DNA of 34,777 nt from Clostridia bacterium (lineage in GTDB: Bacteria > Bacillota > Clostridia > Oscillospirales > Acutalibacteraceae), in NCBI GenBank assembly GCA_017442445.1, contig JAFRZS010000042.1, forward strand, positions 1-34,777, written 5' to 3'. The notes under the pieces were generated by a model, which did not search any database, had not been told where the DNA came from, and saw only the letters and a program-made list of their open reading frames with translations. A program made the position numbers and the translations under genes. Each line of letters opens with the position of its first letter. Positions within the stretch are counted from its first letter, which is position 1. Shown piece after piece: positions 7,448-15,493 of this stretch.

Positions 7448-8101
7448 ATGAATTTTTTTAAATTATTATATACAGGCGTTCTGTTTCTGATTTTTGCGAT
7501 GGTTTTATTTGGCTGTGGGGATAGTGTTGTTGATGCAGTGATTATAACAAAGAATACAACAGCAGAAACAATAACTGAAAAAGAAAGTTCAACAACAAAT
7601 ATTGAGGAAAGCACAGAAATAACAACAAAGCAAGAAACAACAAAAGATGAAACAAGCACAAAAAAGCAGAATATAACAACAACTGAAAAACAGACAACAG
7701 CACAGAAGGAAACTACACAGACAACTGCAAAGGAAGAATCGAATAGCGAAATTAAAAAGAAAGAAGATTTGTTGGAAATTTTAAAATCGGAAAAAGTTTC
7801 GCTTGAACAAGAACTCAGCAGTGCTGAAAAAAGTGTAACAAGAGTGGAAGATTATCTTAATGAATATCAGGGTAAGCTTGAAACACTTAATAAGGATTTA
7901 GCAAAGATCAGAGAGAGTGGCGATGAAGAACAGATAAATTATCTGACAAATGAAATAGCGAAATGTACAACAGCTATCGCAAAATATATGTCGGATTATA
8001 ATAAAGCTGTCAATTACAAAAATTCAAGAGTAGCGATGCTTGAAGCGGTTGAAAAAAGAATTACCGAAACAGAAAAAGAATTAATCGAATTGAAAAAATA
8101 G
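7448..8101 (+). CDS. Thr-rich lipoprotein with C-terminal coiled coil
   Basis: The 217-residue product begins with a lipoprotein signal: a hydrophobic run at residues 7-21 and lipobox LFGC with C23 as the lipidated cysteine. Residues 35-95 are a low-complexity Thr/Glu/Lys linker (repeats like TTKQETTKDET), typical of a wall-spanning spacer. Residues 100-217 have heptad-like Leu/Ile spacing (LEILKSEKVSLEQEL onward) and predict one or two long coiled-coil helices. I recognise no enzymatic domain. It is probably a surface-anchored structural protein tethered to the membrane. The ATG at 7448 fits GAGGTG at 7435-7440; an in-frame TTG at 7433 overlaps that site. A terminator follows at 8124, so it forms a single-gene unit. 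Confidence 0.75.
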   Translation: MNFFKLLYTGVLFLIFAMVLFGCGDSVVDAVIITKNTTAETITEKESSTTNIEESTEITTKQETTKDETSTKKQNITTTEKQTTAQKETTQTTAKEESNSEIKKKEDLLEILKSEKVSLEQELSSAEKSVTRVEDYLNEYQGKLETLNKDLAKIRESGDEEQINYLTNEIAKCTTAIAKYMSDYNKAVNYKNSRVAMLEAVEKRITETEKELIELKK

Positions 8102-8123
8102 TTGTATATGCAGAAATTTTTTT

Positions 8124-8151
8124 AAAGGACAGGGAAACCTGTCCTTTTTTT
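8124..8151 (+). terminator. Intrinsic terminator after the lipoprotein gene
   Basis: AAAGGACAGG (8124-8133) pairs with CCTGTCCTTT (8138-8147) around a GAAA tetraloop, followed by more T. Confidence 0.9.
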
Positions 8152-8153
8152 AT

Positions 8154-8182
8154 TTGACGGATAGAAAAATATTTGATATAAT
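8154..8182 (+). promoter_or_regulatory. Sigma-A promoter of the NSS transporter
   Basis: TTGACG (8154-8159), 17 bp, TATAAT (8177-8182). It starts just after the preceding terminator. Confidence 0.85.
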
Positions 8183-8212
8183 TTCAGCAGTTTATTTTTA
8201 GGAGAGTTTAAT

Positions 8213-9610
8213 ATGGCGAGAGAACGATTGGGTAGCAGATTAGGTTTTATATTGCTCAGCGCAGGTTGTGCAATAGGCGTCGGAAACGTCTGGAAATTTC
8301 CGTGGATGGCAGGTCAGTACGGCGGAGGAGTATTTGTACTGATTTACCTCGCTTTTCTTATCTTGTTGGGATTGCCTGTTATGGTTATGGAATTTTCACT
8401 CGGCAGAGCAAGTCAGAAAAGTCCCGCAAAGATTTATCAACAGCTTGAAAAACCAGGTCAGAAATGGCACTTGCACGGTTATGCCGCATTAGCGGGTCTT
8501 GTAATACTCATGATGTTTTATACATCGGTCACAGGTTGGATTTTATATTACTTTGTAAAATTTATAAAGGGCGATATGACAGGCATAACGGATATTGCCT
8601 CAAATCAACAGTTTGGTGAAATGCTTTCAAGCCCGACAATAACCGTAGGCTTTATGGCAATAGTCGTTGTCCTCGGATTTTTCATTCTTTCCTTCGGTTT
8701 GCAGAAAGGTGTTGAAAGAGTTACAAAATATATGATGATAGCGCTTTTGTTGCTTATCATTGTATTGGCTATTAACAGCTTCACTCTTGACGGGGCAAAA
8801 GCCGGACTTACATTTTATCTCAAACCTGATTTTTCAAAGATTAACGGTAATGTCATCGTGGGTGCGATGAATCAGGCGTTCTTCACTCTGAGTCTTGGTA
8901 TCGGTTCAATGGCAATCTTCGGAAGCTATATCGACAAGGAACGTTCTTTGCTCGGCGAGTCAATGAACATTTTACTCCTTGATACATTTGTTGCTATTAT
9001 GGCGGGACTTATCATTTTCCCTGCGTGCTTCACATTTGATGTTGAGCCGGGTGCAGGTCCGAGCTTGTTGTTTGTAGCGATGGCAAAGGTATTCAACAGT
9101 ATGAACGGCGGAAGAATCTGGGGTTCACTTTTCTTCCTCTTCATGTTCTTTGCGGCTATGTCAACAATTATCGCAGTTGCAGAAAACATTATCGCTTGTG
9201 TAATGGATCTGACAAACTGGTCAAGAGTAAAAGCTTGTATAATCTGCGGAATAGCGGTTCTGATTTTATCAGTACCCTGCGCACTTGGTTTCAACCTCTG
9301 GTCATCGGTTCAACCGTTTGCTTCAGGCTCATCAATCATGGATGTTGAGGACTTTATCGTAAGTAACTGTCTGTTACCTCTCGGTTCGCTTTGTTACCTT
9401 CTTTTCTGCGTAACGAAAAAAGGTTGGGGCTTTGATAATTTCATGGCAGAAGCAAATTCAGGTAAGGGCATGAAAATCAAAAAATGGATGAAACCTTACA
9501 TGACTTATGTTTTACCTGTTGCAATCGGCGGATTATTTATAATCGGAATACTCAATTATCAGTTTGCCGACAACTTCACAATTCTTTCGTGGCTTAAAAG
9601 TTTAGTTTAA
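8213..9610 (+). CDS. Neurotransmitter:sodium symporter (NSS) family transporter
   Basis: A 465-residue polytopic membrane protein with 11 or 12 predicted helices, the usual size for bacterial NSS (LeuT-fold) members. The first helix carries the family signature around the sodium and substrate site, GCAIGVGNVWKFPW at 18-31. The following segments GGGVFVLIYL, FFTLSLGIGSMAIFGSY and PGAGPSLLF also match family landmarks. It would import an amino acid or related amine with sodium at the cytoplasmic membrane. The exact substrate cannot be read. AGGAGAG precedes the ATG. It is monocistronic, with its own promoter and terminator, and not clearly tied to the glycan genes around it. Confidence 0.93.
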   Translation: MARERLGSRLGFILLSAGCAIGVGNVWKFPWMAGQYGGGVFVLIYLAFLILLGLPVMVMEFSLGRASQKSPAKIYQQLEKPGQKWHLHGYAALAGLVILMMFYTSVTGWILYYFVKFIKGDMTGITDIASNQQFGEMLSSPTITVGFMAIVVVLGFFILSFGLQKGVERVTKYMMIALLLLIIVLAINSFTLDGAKAGLTFYLKPDFSKINGNVIVGAMNQAFFTLSLGIGSMAIFGSYIDKERSLLGESMNILLLDTFVAIMAGLIIFPACFTFDVEPGAGPSLLFVAMAKVFNSMNGGRIWGSLFFLFMFFAAMSTIIAVAENIIACVMDLTNWSRVKACIICGIAVLILSVPCALGFNLWSSVQPFASGSSIMDVEDFIVSNCLLPLGSLCYLLFCVTKKGWGFDNFMAEANSGKGMKIKKWMKPYMTYVLPVAIGGLFIIGILNYQFADNFTILSWLKSLV

Positions 9611-9616
9611 AAAAAT

Positions 9617-9649
9617 ATCAGCCGACACAGAATTTCTGTGTCGGCTGAT
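9617..9649. terminator. Bidirectional terminator between NSS transporter and esterase genes
   Basis: ATCAGCCGACACAG (9617-9630) and CTGTGTCGGCTGAT (9636-9649) make a perfect 14-bp stem with loop AATTT. A-run before and T-rich sequence after serve the convergent genes. Confidence 0.85.
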
Positions 9650-9665
9650 TTGCTTATAAGGTATT

Positions 9666-12395
9666 TTAATAGTTGAAAACTTTTGAACCGCTTGTTACTG
9701 ACTGGTCAATATATGCTTCGTAGTTAGTAACTGCGCTTATGGACTCTTCATCCATTATATCAACAACACCGTCGCCGTTTACATCAGCTGCCATGAACAA
9801 ATACTCATAATCAAAATAATCGAATATTTCAAAGTTGGCAATCGCTGAGAAATAGGTTGTATCTTCTGTATCAACTATGCCGTCGCCGTTATAGTCACCG
9901 AAGATAACTATTGTGTATTCAGCGATAACTTTTTGTGTTGCTGTGTTTGTTACAGTCACTACTGTACCTGTACCGATAACATCGTTACTGAAGCTTACCT
10001 CAGCAGAGCCTACTGTTTTGATGTAATTCATAATTGTTGTCTTATCAAGACCTTCGCTGAGACCGTAGATAAGATTCTTTTCGTTATCAATTGTAGTTGC
10101 AACACCGTCTTCAACCTCAACTGAAGCCACGCTTAATTCGTTTACACTTTCGGGCATATTGCTTGAGTAATTTCCGGGTGTGTAATTAGCATTGATTTCG
10201 GATCTTGAGAGAATGACCTGAGGAGAACCTGATGTATCACCAAGACCTACATTTCCGTTTTCGGGAGTAAATCTGATTTCGTCAAGATTGACTATTGCGC
10301 CGCCTGCTGACTGTGAGAAGTTGAATTTAATTTCTCGGACATCCTCTAACTTACTGTTGTTATAAGTTGAACCGCTTGTCTTTCCGTTTTTAAAGAGTGT
10401 GTTAAGGTCAAAAGTGATAGTAACCCAGGGGCAATTTTCAGGAACAGTAATTCCTGTCTTTCCTGTTGCGGTACAAGCGGGAGAATAGTAGGTTTCTAAA
10501 ATTGTATCGCCAACATAGAAATCAATACTTTCAATTCTGAATGAAACGGGAAGACCGTTGCTGATATGGAAAGTCATTGTACTGTAATCGCTGTAATCCG
10601 TATCAATTTCCGCAAAGGGCACATCTTCGTCGCCATCATCAAATGTAAGAACAGGCTCGATAGAAAATTCTTTTCTTGTTGTGAAAATCTGAAGTCCGAA
10701 ATCACCGCTGTAAGCTGCTTCCTCTTTAAATGAAGTGTCAGCGCCTGACCAAGTGTAATAAAACAATGCGTCACCGTCAGTGTCACCGTAGTTATGGAAT
10801 GTTGTACCTTCCTCACAGTCTAACCATTCCTTATCTCTCCAGAAATGAGGACTGTCGATATATTTAAGGAAGAACGGACAAACAGGCATCAGAAGCTTGT
10901 TGTCTTTGGTTGAATATAGGTTTGCGTTCACGTTATTTGTGCTGTATGCATAGGCTGCTGAAACAGGTGCTGTAACACCCTTAGCCCATACTCTGACGGT
11001 GTTTTTATTAACTATTTCTGCTTCAGCAGGAACATAAACACCGTTTGCGGCACAGATTGAAAATCCGTTGATAAGTGTAGAAGGTGATGAAAGACCGCTA
11101 CCTACATTCTCATCAAAAGTGATATAAATATCTGAACCTGAAACTTGATAGCTTTCGGGCTGTGCAATAGATGTCGGACCGTTACCGCCGTAAACAAGAC
11201 CTTCTGTACACTCTGCCATTCTTACACCGATTTCCTGCTTGGTTTTAGGATGAATGAATCCCATATCGGGCAGATATGATAAGTTAACATCATAGTTGCT
11301 GACAACAGCTCTTTTGTCGGGTTCATGGTCAACAAAGTTTGCAAGAGCATTGTTCCACATAGCAAACTCAAGACCTGTAGTAGAATATTTAAAGGGAGCG
11401 AGTTGAGTGCACACCAAAGGCATAAGCTCGTTTTCGTAGCCGAAAAGCTCACTGTAGGAACGCTGTAACAAATCAAGCTGTTCTGCGTACTGCTTCGGAG
11501 TTGTTTTATTGAAAAGATCTGATTCGCCCTGATACCAGATCATACCTGCAGGTCTGAAATGTCTTGTCGGATAAATCTTTACATTGTAGTTGGAAGTCAT
11601 ATTCTGGTAACGGTTAGGAGTAGTTGTGCTCCATGCAGCTTCAGTGATATAAGTTCCTTTAGAAGTATATGTAGATTTAACATTAGGACATCTGTCAATA
11701 GCATCTCTTGAGAGCCATGAATTGATTGTTGAACCGCCGAGTGCATTGTGCATAATACCTACGGGCATATCAAGCTTTTTCTGAAGCTTCTCTGCGAAGA
11801 AATATGCAACAGCACTCAGGCTGTAGATTTTTTCATGTTCGCCGGTAACCCACTGAGTACCTTGAATATCATTCTGCGGATTGAGAGGAGTAGCATCTGC
11901 TGAGCCGTTATATTTAGGTGTGCCGGGAACTATTAAAGCTCTGATCCATTTGGAGAGCTTCTGACCTGCCTCATACATTTTAGAGCCGGTAGCTTCCTGC
12001 TTTAATGTATATGCCATGTTACTCTGACCGCTTGCAAGCCACAATTCGCCGAATACAACTTTTTCAAGTCGGCTGAACTCTGTACCGTCAACTGAAAGAA
12101 CAACGGTGTATTCTTCATAGCTTCCTGCGGGTGCGGGGAAATAAACTTCAAACAAACCGTTTTTTGCATACGAGGAGTATTTTCTTACGAGAGTGTTTGC
12201 AGAATCATAAAGTTCTGCAGTGATTTTTGCTCCTGTTGTTGCTGTACCTGCAAAAATCGCTTTTTCATTTTGCTGGAACAGCATTGAGTCTCCGTATATT
12301 CCGTAAAGCGATGCGCTTGAGGCTGCATAAGCCATAGGAATAATGCTGAGAGTAAGGACAATGCTTAAAAGAATTGAAATTGCTTTTTTGAACAT
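9666..12395 (-). CDS. Secreted sialate O-acetylesterase-like protein with C-terminal dockerin
   Basis: The 909-residue product has a signal peptide ending AYA at residue 24. A SASA/SGNH esterase domain follows: WLASGQSNM at 119-127 (nucleophile S125), a WYQGESD block near 295, and IHPKTK near 375 carrying the catalytic His. Such enzymes remove O-acetyl groups from sialic acid or plant polysaccharide. Next comes a beta-rich, galactose-binding-like region (about 530-720) that may bind carbohydrate. The C-terminus is a type I dockerin with two calcium repeats, DYNGDGIVDTED (834-845) and DVNGDGVVDIMD (871-882), for docking to a cohesin on a scaffold or the cell wall. No cohesin gene is in the window. 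AAAGGAGG at 12410-12403 sets the start. It is a single gene with its own promoter. Confidence 0.88.
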   Translation of the reverse strand: MFKKAISILLSIVLTLSIIPMAYAASSASLYGIYGDSMLFQQNEKAIFAGTATTGAKITAELYDSANTLVRKYSSYAKNGLFEVYFPAPAGSYEEYTVVLSVDGTEFSRLEKVVFGELWLASGQSNMAYTLKQEATGSKMYEAGQKLSKWIRALIVPGTPKYNGSADATPLNPQNDIQGTQWVTGEHEKIYSLSAVAYFFAEKLQKKLDMPVGIMHNALGGSTINSWLSRDAIDRCPNVKSTYTSKGTYITEAAWSTTTPNRYQNMTSNYNVKIYPTRHFRPAGMIWYQGESDLFNKTTPKQYAEQLDLLQRSYSELFGYENELMPLVCTQLAPFKYSTTGLEFAMWNNALANFVDHEPDKRAVVSNYDVNLSYLPDMGFIHPKTKQEIGVRMAECTEGLVYGGNGPTSIAQPESYQVSGSDIYITFDENVGSGLSSPSTLINGFSICAANGVYVPAEAEIVNKNTVRVWAKGVTAPVSAAYAYSTNNVNANLYSTKDNKLLMPVCPFFLKYIDSPHFWRDKEWLDCEEGTTFHNYGDTDGDALFYYTWSGADTSFKEEAAYSGDFGLQIFTTRKEFSIEPVLTFDDGDEDVPFAEIDTDYSDYSTMTFHISNGLPVSFRIESIDFYVGDTILETYYSPACTATGKTGITVPENCPWVTITFDLNTLFKNGKTSGSTYNNSKLEDVREIKFNFSQSAGGAIVNLDEIRFTPENGNVGLGDTSGSPQVILSRSEINANYTPGNYSSNMPESVNELSVASVEVEDGVATTIDNEKNLIYGLSEGLDKTTIMNYIKTVGSAEVSFSNDVIGTGTVVTVTNTATQKVIAEYTIVIFGDYNGDGIVDTEDTTYFSAIANFEIFDYFDYEYLFMAADVNGDGVVDIMDEESISAVTNYEAYIDQSVTSGSKVFNY

Positions 12396-12423
12396 CTTAA
12401 AACCTCCTTTAATTTATGAATTT

Positions 12424-12453
12424 ATTCTATCACTGTATATAGTATTATGTCAA
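12424..12453 (-). promoter_or_regulatory. Promoter of the dockerin esterase
   Basis: On the minus strand: consensus TTGACA (12453-12448), an 18-bp spacer, TAGAAT (12429-12424). It diverges from the GH2 promoter, whose -35 box starts 27 bases away, so one regulator could control both. Confidence 0.7.
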
Positions 12454-12479
12454 CATTTTCAAAAAATAAATTAAAAAAG

Positions 12480-12508
12480 TTGACTAAAAAATTTTTTGGT
12501 GTTATCCT
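12480..12508 (+). promoter_or_regulatory. Promoter of the GH2 gene
   Basis: TTGACT (12480-12485), 17 bp, TATCCT (12503-12508). AAGGAGGT at 12523-12530 and the ATG at 12539 follow. Confidence 0.7.
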
Positions 12509-12538
12509 ATAAAAAACGTCTCAAGGAGGTCAATTTCT

Positions 12539-14257
12539 ATGCTTAAAAATTATGATGAAATAAGAAAGCCTTTTGATTTGAACGGAGATTGGTTGCTTAG
12601 CGAAGATAAAGCAGAGAATGCACCGTATTTTCAAAATATCGGAAACCTTGAAAGCTGGAGGAAAATTTCAGTGCCTTCAGATATTTCAATCTGTTTTCCG
12701 GAAAGACCGTATAACACAGGTGTTTTCTGGTACAGAAAAACTTTCACTCTCGATAACACTTATGCTTCAAGCAGAATTATACTTCATTTTGATGCTGTAA
12801 ATTATTGTGCACATATTTATGTAAACGGAAAATATATCGGTGTAAATGAGCAGGGATTTTTGCCGTTTGATATGGATATTTCTGATGCTGTTTTTCTTGG
12901 TGAAGAAAACGAGCTTTTGGTACGCGTTGATATGAGAAGAAAACAGGGAGAGCTTCCCACTTCTTTTTATTGGAAAAACTATGGTGGCATTCTTCGAGAT
13001 GTCTGTATTTACGCAACAGCAAATTCTTATATTGATAAAGCTTATGTTGAAGCACACTTTGACGGTACGGCAATTTTTGATACAAAGATTGTTTTGAACG
13101 GTGAAAATTTAACACAGAAGATTGTTATAAAAGATGCAGATGAAAATGTGATATTTGAAACAGAAAATAAAGCAGAAGCAGAAAACAAAATTGAAACAAA
13201 AGCAGAAATCATAAATTGGAGTGTTGAAAATCCCGTTCTGTACACAGCGGAAATTTCTCTTTATAAAAACGGAGAAATCATTGATAAAAAAACTGTAACT
13301 TTCGGTTACCGCGATATTGAAATTATTGACGGCAAAATCTGTCTTAATAAAAAAGAAATTTTCTTAAAAGGTTTTAACCGCCACGAAGACCATATAAAAT
13401 CAGGCGGCGCAGCTTGTGAGGAAGTTGTAAAATCTGATTTTAAAATGATAAAAGAAACTGGTGCGAATTTCATCAGAATGTGCCATTACCCGCACGATGA
13501 AAGGGAGCTTGACGAAGCGGACAGACTCGGACTTTTACTCTTGGTTGAAATTCCTCTTTGTGCTTATATGACAGACTGCTTCGGCATTGAAAATCCCGAA
13601 GACCCTCGTCATAATGAGGTGGTTTACAGAAACGCAAGAGAAGTTCTCACAAGAATGATAGAACGCGACCGCAATCACCCGTCAGTAATTATTTGGTCGG
13701 TAAGTAATGAAAATAATGAGCCTGGATATGATGAGGTGCTTGATAATCATAAGGCACTCATAGAACTTGCTCACAAGCTTGATAATACACGACTTGCAAC
13801 CCATGTTTCTATGTTCTCAAGAAACGGCAAAAAGGATACCTTCTTTATATATGATGATGTTATCTGTGTTAATACTTATGTTTCTTTACTCGGCAGAAAA
13901 ACAAAACGAAATGCAAACTATGATTTCAAAAAATCACATCAGATGTTAAAGGAAACTATAATAGGACTTAAAACAGCTTATCCCGGAAAGCCTGTTGTGA
14001 TTTCTGAATTCGGATACAATACAGGTATTGCATTTGATTCGACCGAGGACGAGAAAATTCAGGCTGAAGCGGTGAAAACTGAATACCTTGCGATAAAAGA
14101 ATTTGCCGAGGGAGCAAGTGTCTGGCTTTTTGCAGATCATCAATGGGTTGATGCAAAGCAAATTCCCGGAACACTCAGTACATACGGCTTATTGAACCGT
14201 GACAGAAGCAAAAAAGAAGCGTTTGATGTATATGCTCAATTGCTGAAACAAGACTGA
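12539..14257 (+). CDS. Glycoside hydrolase family 2 (beta-galactosidase/beta-glucuronidase type)
   Basis: The 572-residue protein has the GH2 order: a jelly-roll sugar-binding domain (about 10-165, with GVFWYRKTF and AHIYVNGKYIG), an immunoglobulin-like domain (about 165-260) and a TIM barrel from about 262. The acid/base is E391 in WSVSNENN, and the nucleophile is E490 in VVISEFGYN. GFNRHEDH (278-285) and the MCHYPHDE segment are further family landmarks. At about 570-600 residues without extra C-terminal domains it matches the beta-glucuronidase-sized branch better than LacZ. No signal peptide is present, so it acts on imported oligosaccharides. UxaC in this window would suit glucuronate release, but that link is inference. 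A 17-bp hairpin terminator follows the stop. Confidence 0.9.
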   Translation: MLKNYDEIRKPFDLNGDWLLSEDKAENAPYFQNIGNLESWRKISVPSDISICFPERPYNTGVFWYRKTFTLDNTYASSRIILHFDAVNYCAHIYVNGKYIGVNEQGFLPFDMDISDAVFLGEENELLVRVDMRRKQGELPTSFYWKNYGGILRDVCIYATANSYIDKAYVEAHFDGTAIFDTKIVLNGENLTQKIVIKDADENVIFETENKAEAENKIETKAEIINWSVENPVLYTAEISLYKNGEIIDKKTVTFGYRDIEIIDGKICLNKKEIFLKGFNRHEDHIKSGGAACEEVVKSDFKMIKETGANFIRMCHYPHDERELDEADRLGLLLLVEIPLCAYMTDCFGIENPEDPRHNEVVYRNAREVLTRMIERDRNHPSVIIWSVSNENNEPGYDEVLDNHKALIELAHKLDNTRLATHVSMFSRNGKKDTFFIYDDVICVNTYVSLLGRKTKRNANYDFKKSHQMLKETIIGLKTAYPGKPVVISEFGYNTGIAFDSTEDEKIQAEAVKTEYLAIKEFAEGASVWLFADHQWVDAKQIPGTLSTYGLLNRDRSKKEAFDVYAQLLKQD

Positions 14258-14259
14258 AA

Positions 14260-14297
14260 AAAGACTGTAAAAAAACGAAAGTTTTTTTACAGTCTTT
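14260..14297. terminator. Long bidirectional terminator
   Basis: A 17-bp perfect stem: AAAGACTGTAAAAAAAC (14260-14276) with its complement at 14281-14297 and a GAAA tetraloop. It sits between the convergent GH2 and M14 genes, three bases after the GH2 stop codon. Confidence 0.88.
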
Positions 14298-14303
14298 TTA
14301 ATG

Positions 14304-15386
14304 CTATTTAAGTGTTTCATAAAGCGCTTCGGCAATTTGTTCGCCCCAATAATAAAACTGCTCAACAGTGTAACCGTTTTTTAAATTTCCCGAATAGGGA
14401 GTTTCAATGCATAAGGAGATGTTTGCGTTTCTTTCATACTTGAAAAAGTTTTTTGAATTTTTTGCATCGGGTTTGTTTGCGGGTTCGCCGATGTGAGTAA
14501 CATGATTTTTGAATATTATGTTGTCACCATTGTCAGAAAGTGTGAGGTCGCTTAAAATCTTTGAAAATTTTTCCTGTAAATCGGGAGTAGGTTCAACCGA
14601 CGGACCTAAATGCAGATGCGGTTCGTCATCAAGACCGCCCCAACACCAAGGAGAATGAAAATCAAAGAAAACTGCAATATCCATATTCTTTGTATATTCA
14701 TAAATCGCTTTTGTATAATTGTAAATCGGGGAGTCTGAATAATCTCTGTTGTGGTCGTGAGGTATTCTGTTTTTGCCCTGGTCACCTTCCTCGGCACCGT
14801 CAATATCGGTAAACGGAATTATATGAAATTTGTAATCATCGAGCATAGAACGGTGATTTTTCAGAATAGCTCTTACAACTCCGTCAAGTGTATAAGAGCC
14901 TGATGATTCACAACAATGATGTCTTGCAGTGAAAATTATATTTCGCTTTCCGTTTCCGAATGTAAGAAGCGGCAAATCTCTGCCCTTTTCACTTTTTGTG
15001 AGAACGGTTCTTTTTACATCGTTTTTTATTGTGTCATAAAAGCGTTCAAAATCAGATAAAACATAAGGGATACAAAATGCGAAATATCTGCTTTCGTTTT
15101 CTGAAAAATTATATCTGAAATGTGTGTGGTCTATAAAATTTTCACACCAAGTCCAGTTGATACCGTCTGCACTTGTTGCGGGGCCGTGAGGACAAACAAC
15201 CTTTTTGTTATGAAACGCAAATTCAATTTCACCCTCAGGTGCATCTTCAATTTTAAAGCACCAGTAAAACCACCAGGGGTCAGTATCTCTTATTTCCTGT
15301 TCAAGATTTATTATTATTTTTTTGTCATCATATTCCGCGGAAATAAATTTACAATTACCGCCGGGGAAATCACTTATAATTCTCAT
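14304..15386 (-). CDS. M14-family zinc carboxypeptidase-like protein (cytosolic carboxypeptidase type)
   Basis: The 360-residue protein has a beta-sandwich N-terminal part (about 1-125) and an M14 metallopeptidase-like C-terminal domain, the order seen in cytosolic carboxypeptidases. Zinc ligands appear as H157 and E160 in RHHCCESSG (usual HPGE) and H244 in FFDFHSPW. The substrate-binding pair is in DHNRDY (N213, R214), and the general base is E328 in CIETPYSG. There is no signal peptide. The family removes C-terminal residues or acyl/peptide groups; beside carbohydrate enzymes, it may instead be a deacylase or amidohydrolase on modified sugars or peptidoglycan. GGAGGTG lies seven bases before the ATG. 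It diverges from an SGNH hydrolase gene. Confidence 0.78.
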   Translation of the reverse strand: MRIISDFPGGNCKFISAEYDDKKIIINLEQEIRDTDPWWFYWCFKIEDAPEGEIEFAFHNKKVVCPHGPATSADGINWTWCENFIDHTHFRYNFSENESRYFAFCIPYVLSDFERFYDTIKNDVKRTVLTKSEKGRDLPLLTFGNGKRNIIFTARHHCCESSGSYTLDGVVRAILKNHRSMLDDYKFHIIPFTDIDGAEEGDQGKNRIPHDHNRDYSDSPIYNYTKAIYEYTKNMDIAVFFDFHSPWCWGGLDDEPHLHLGPSVEPTPDLQEKFSKILSDLTLSDNGDNIIFKNHVTHIGEPANKPDAKNSKNFFKYERNANISLCIETPYSGNLKNGYTVEQFYYWGEQIAEALYETLK

Positions 15387-15412
15387 TGACAGACACCTCC
15401 GAATATATAGTA

Positions 15413-15450
15413 ATTATAACATAAAATAAAAATATTTAAAGCGCTTGACC
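15413..15450. promoter_or_regulatory. Overlapping divergent promoter region with AAAGCGCTT palindrome
   Basis: The minus promoter has an extended -10, TG-t-TATAAT, with its hexamer at 15418-15413. The plus promoter has TTGACC (15445-15450), 17 bp, and an extended -10 TATACT at 15468-15473. A near-palindrome AAAGCGCTT (15438-15446) lies over the expected -35 positions of both. It matches the core of LacI/CcpA-type operators, though its outer bases fit the cre consensus poorly. One bound repressor could silence both genes. Confidence 0.5.
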
Positions 15451-15473
15451 GTGATAATTTATTGTGATATACT
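15445..15473 (+). promoter_or_regulatory. Promoter of the SGNH hydrolase
   Basis: TTGACC (15445-15450), 17 bp, TATACT (15468-15473) with TG-a upstream (extended -10). An in-frame GTG at 15464 sits next to the -10 box and so cannot be the start codon. Confidence 0.75.
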
Positions 15474-15493
15474 CACCGAAAAGGTGGTGGATA

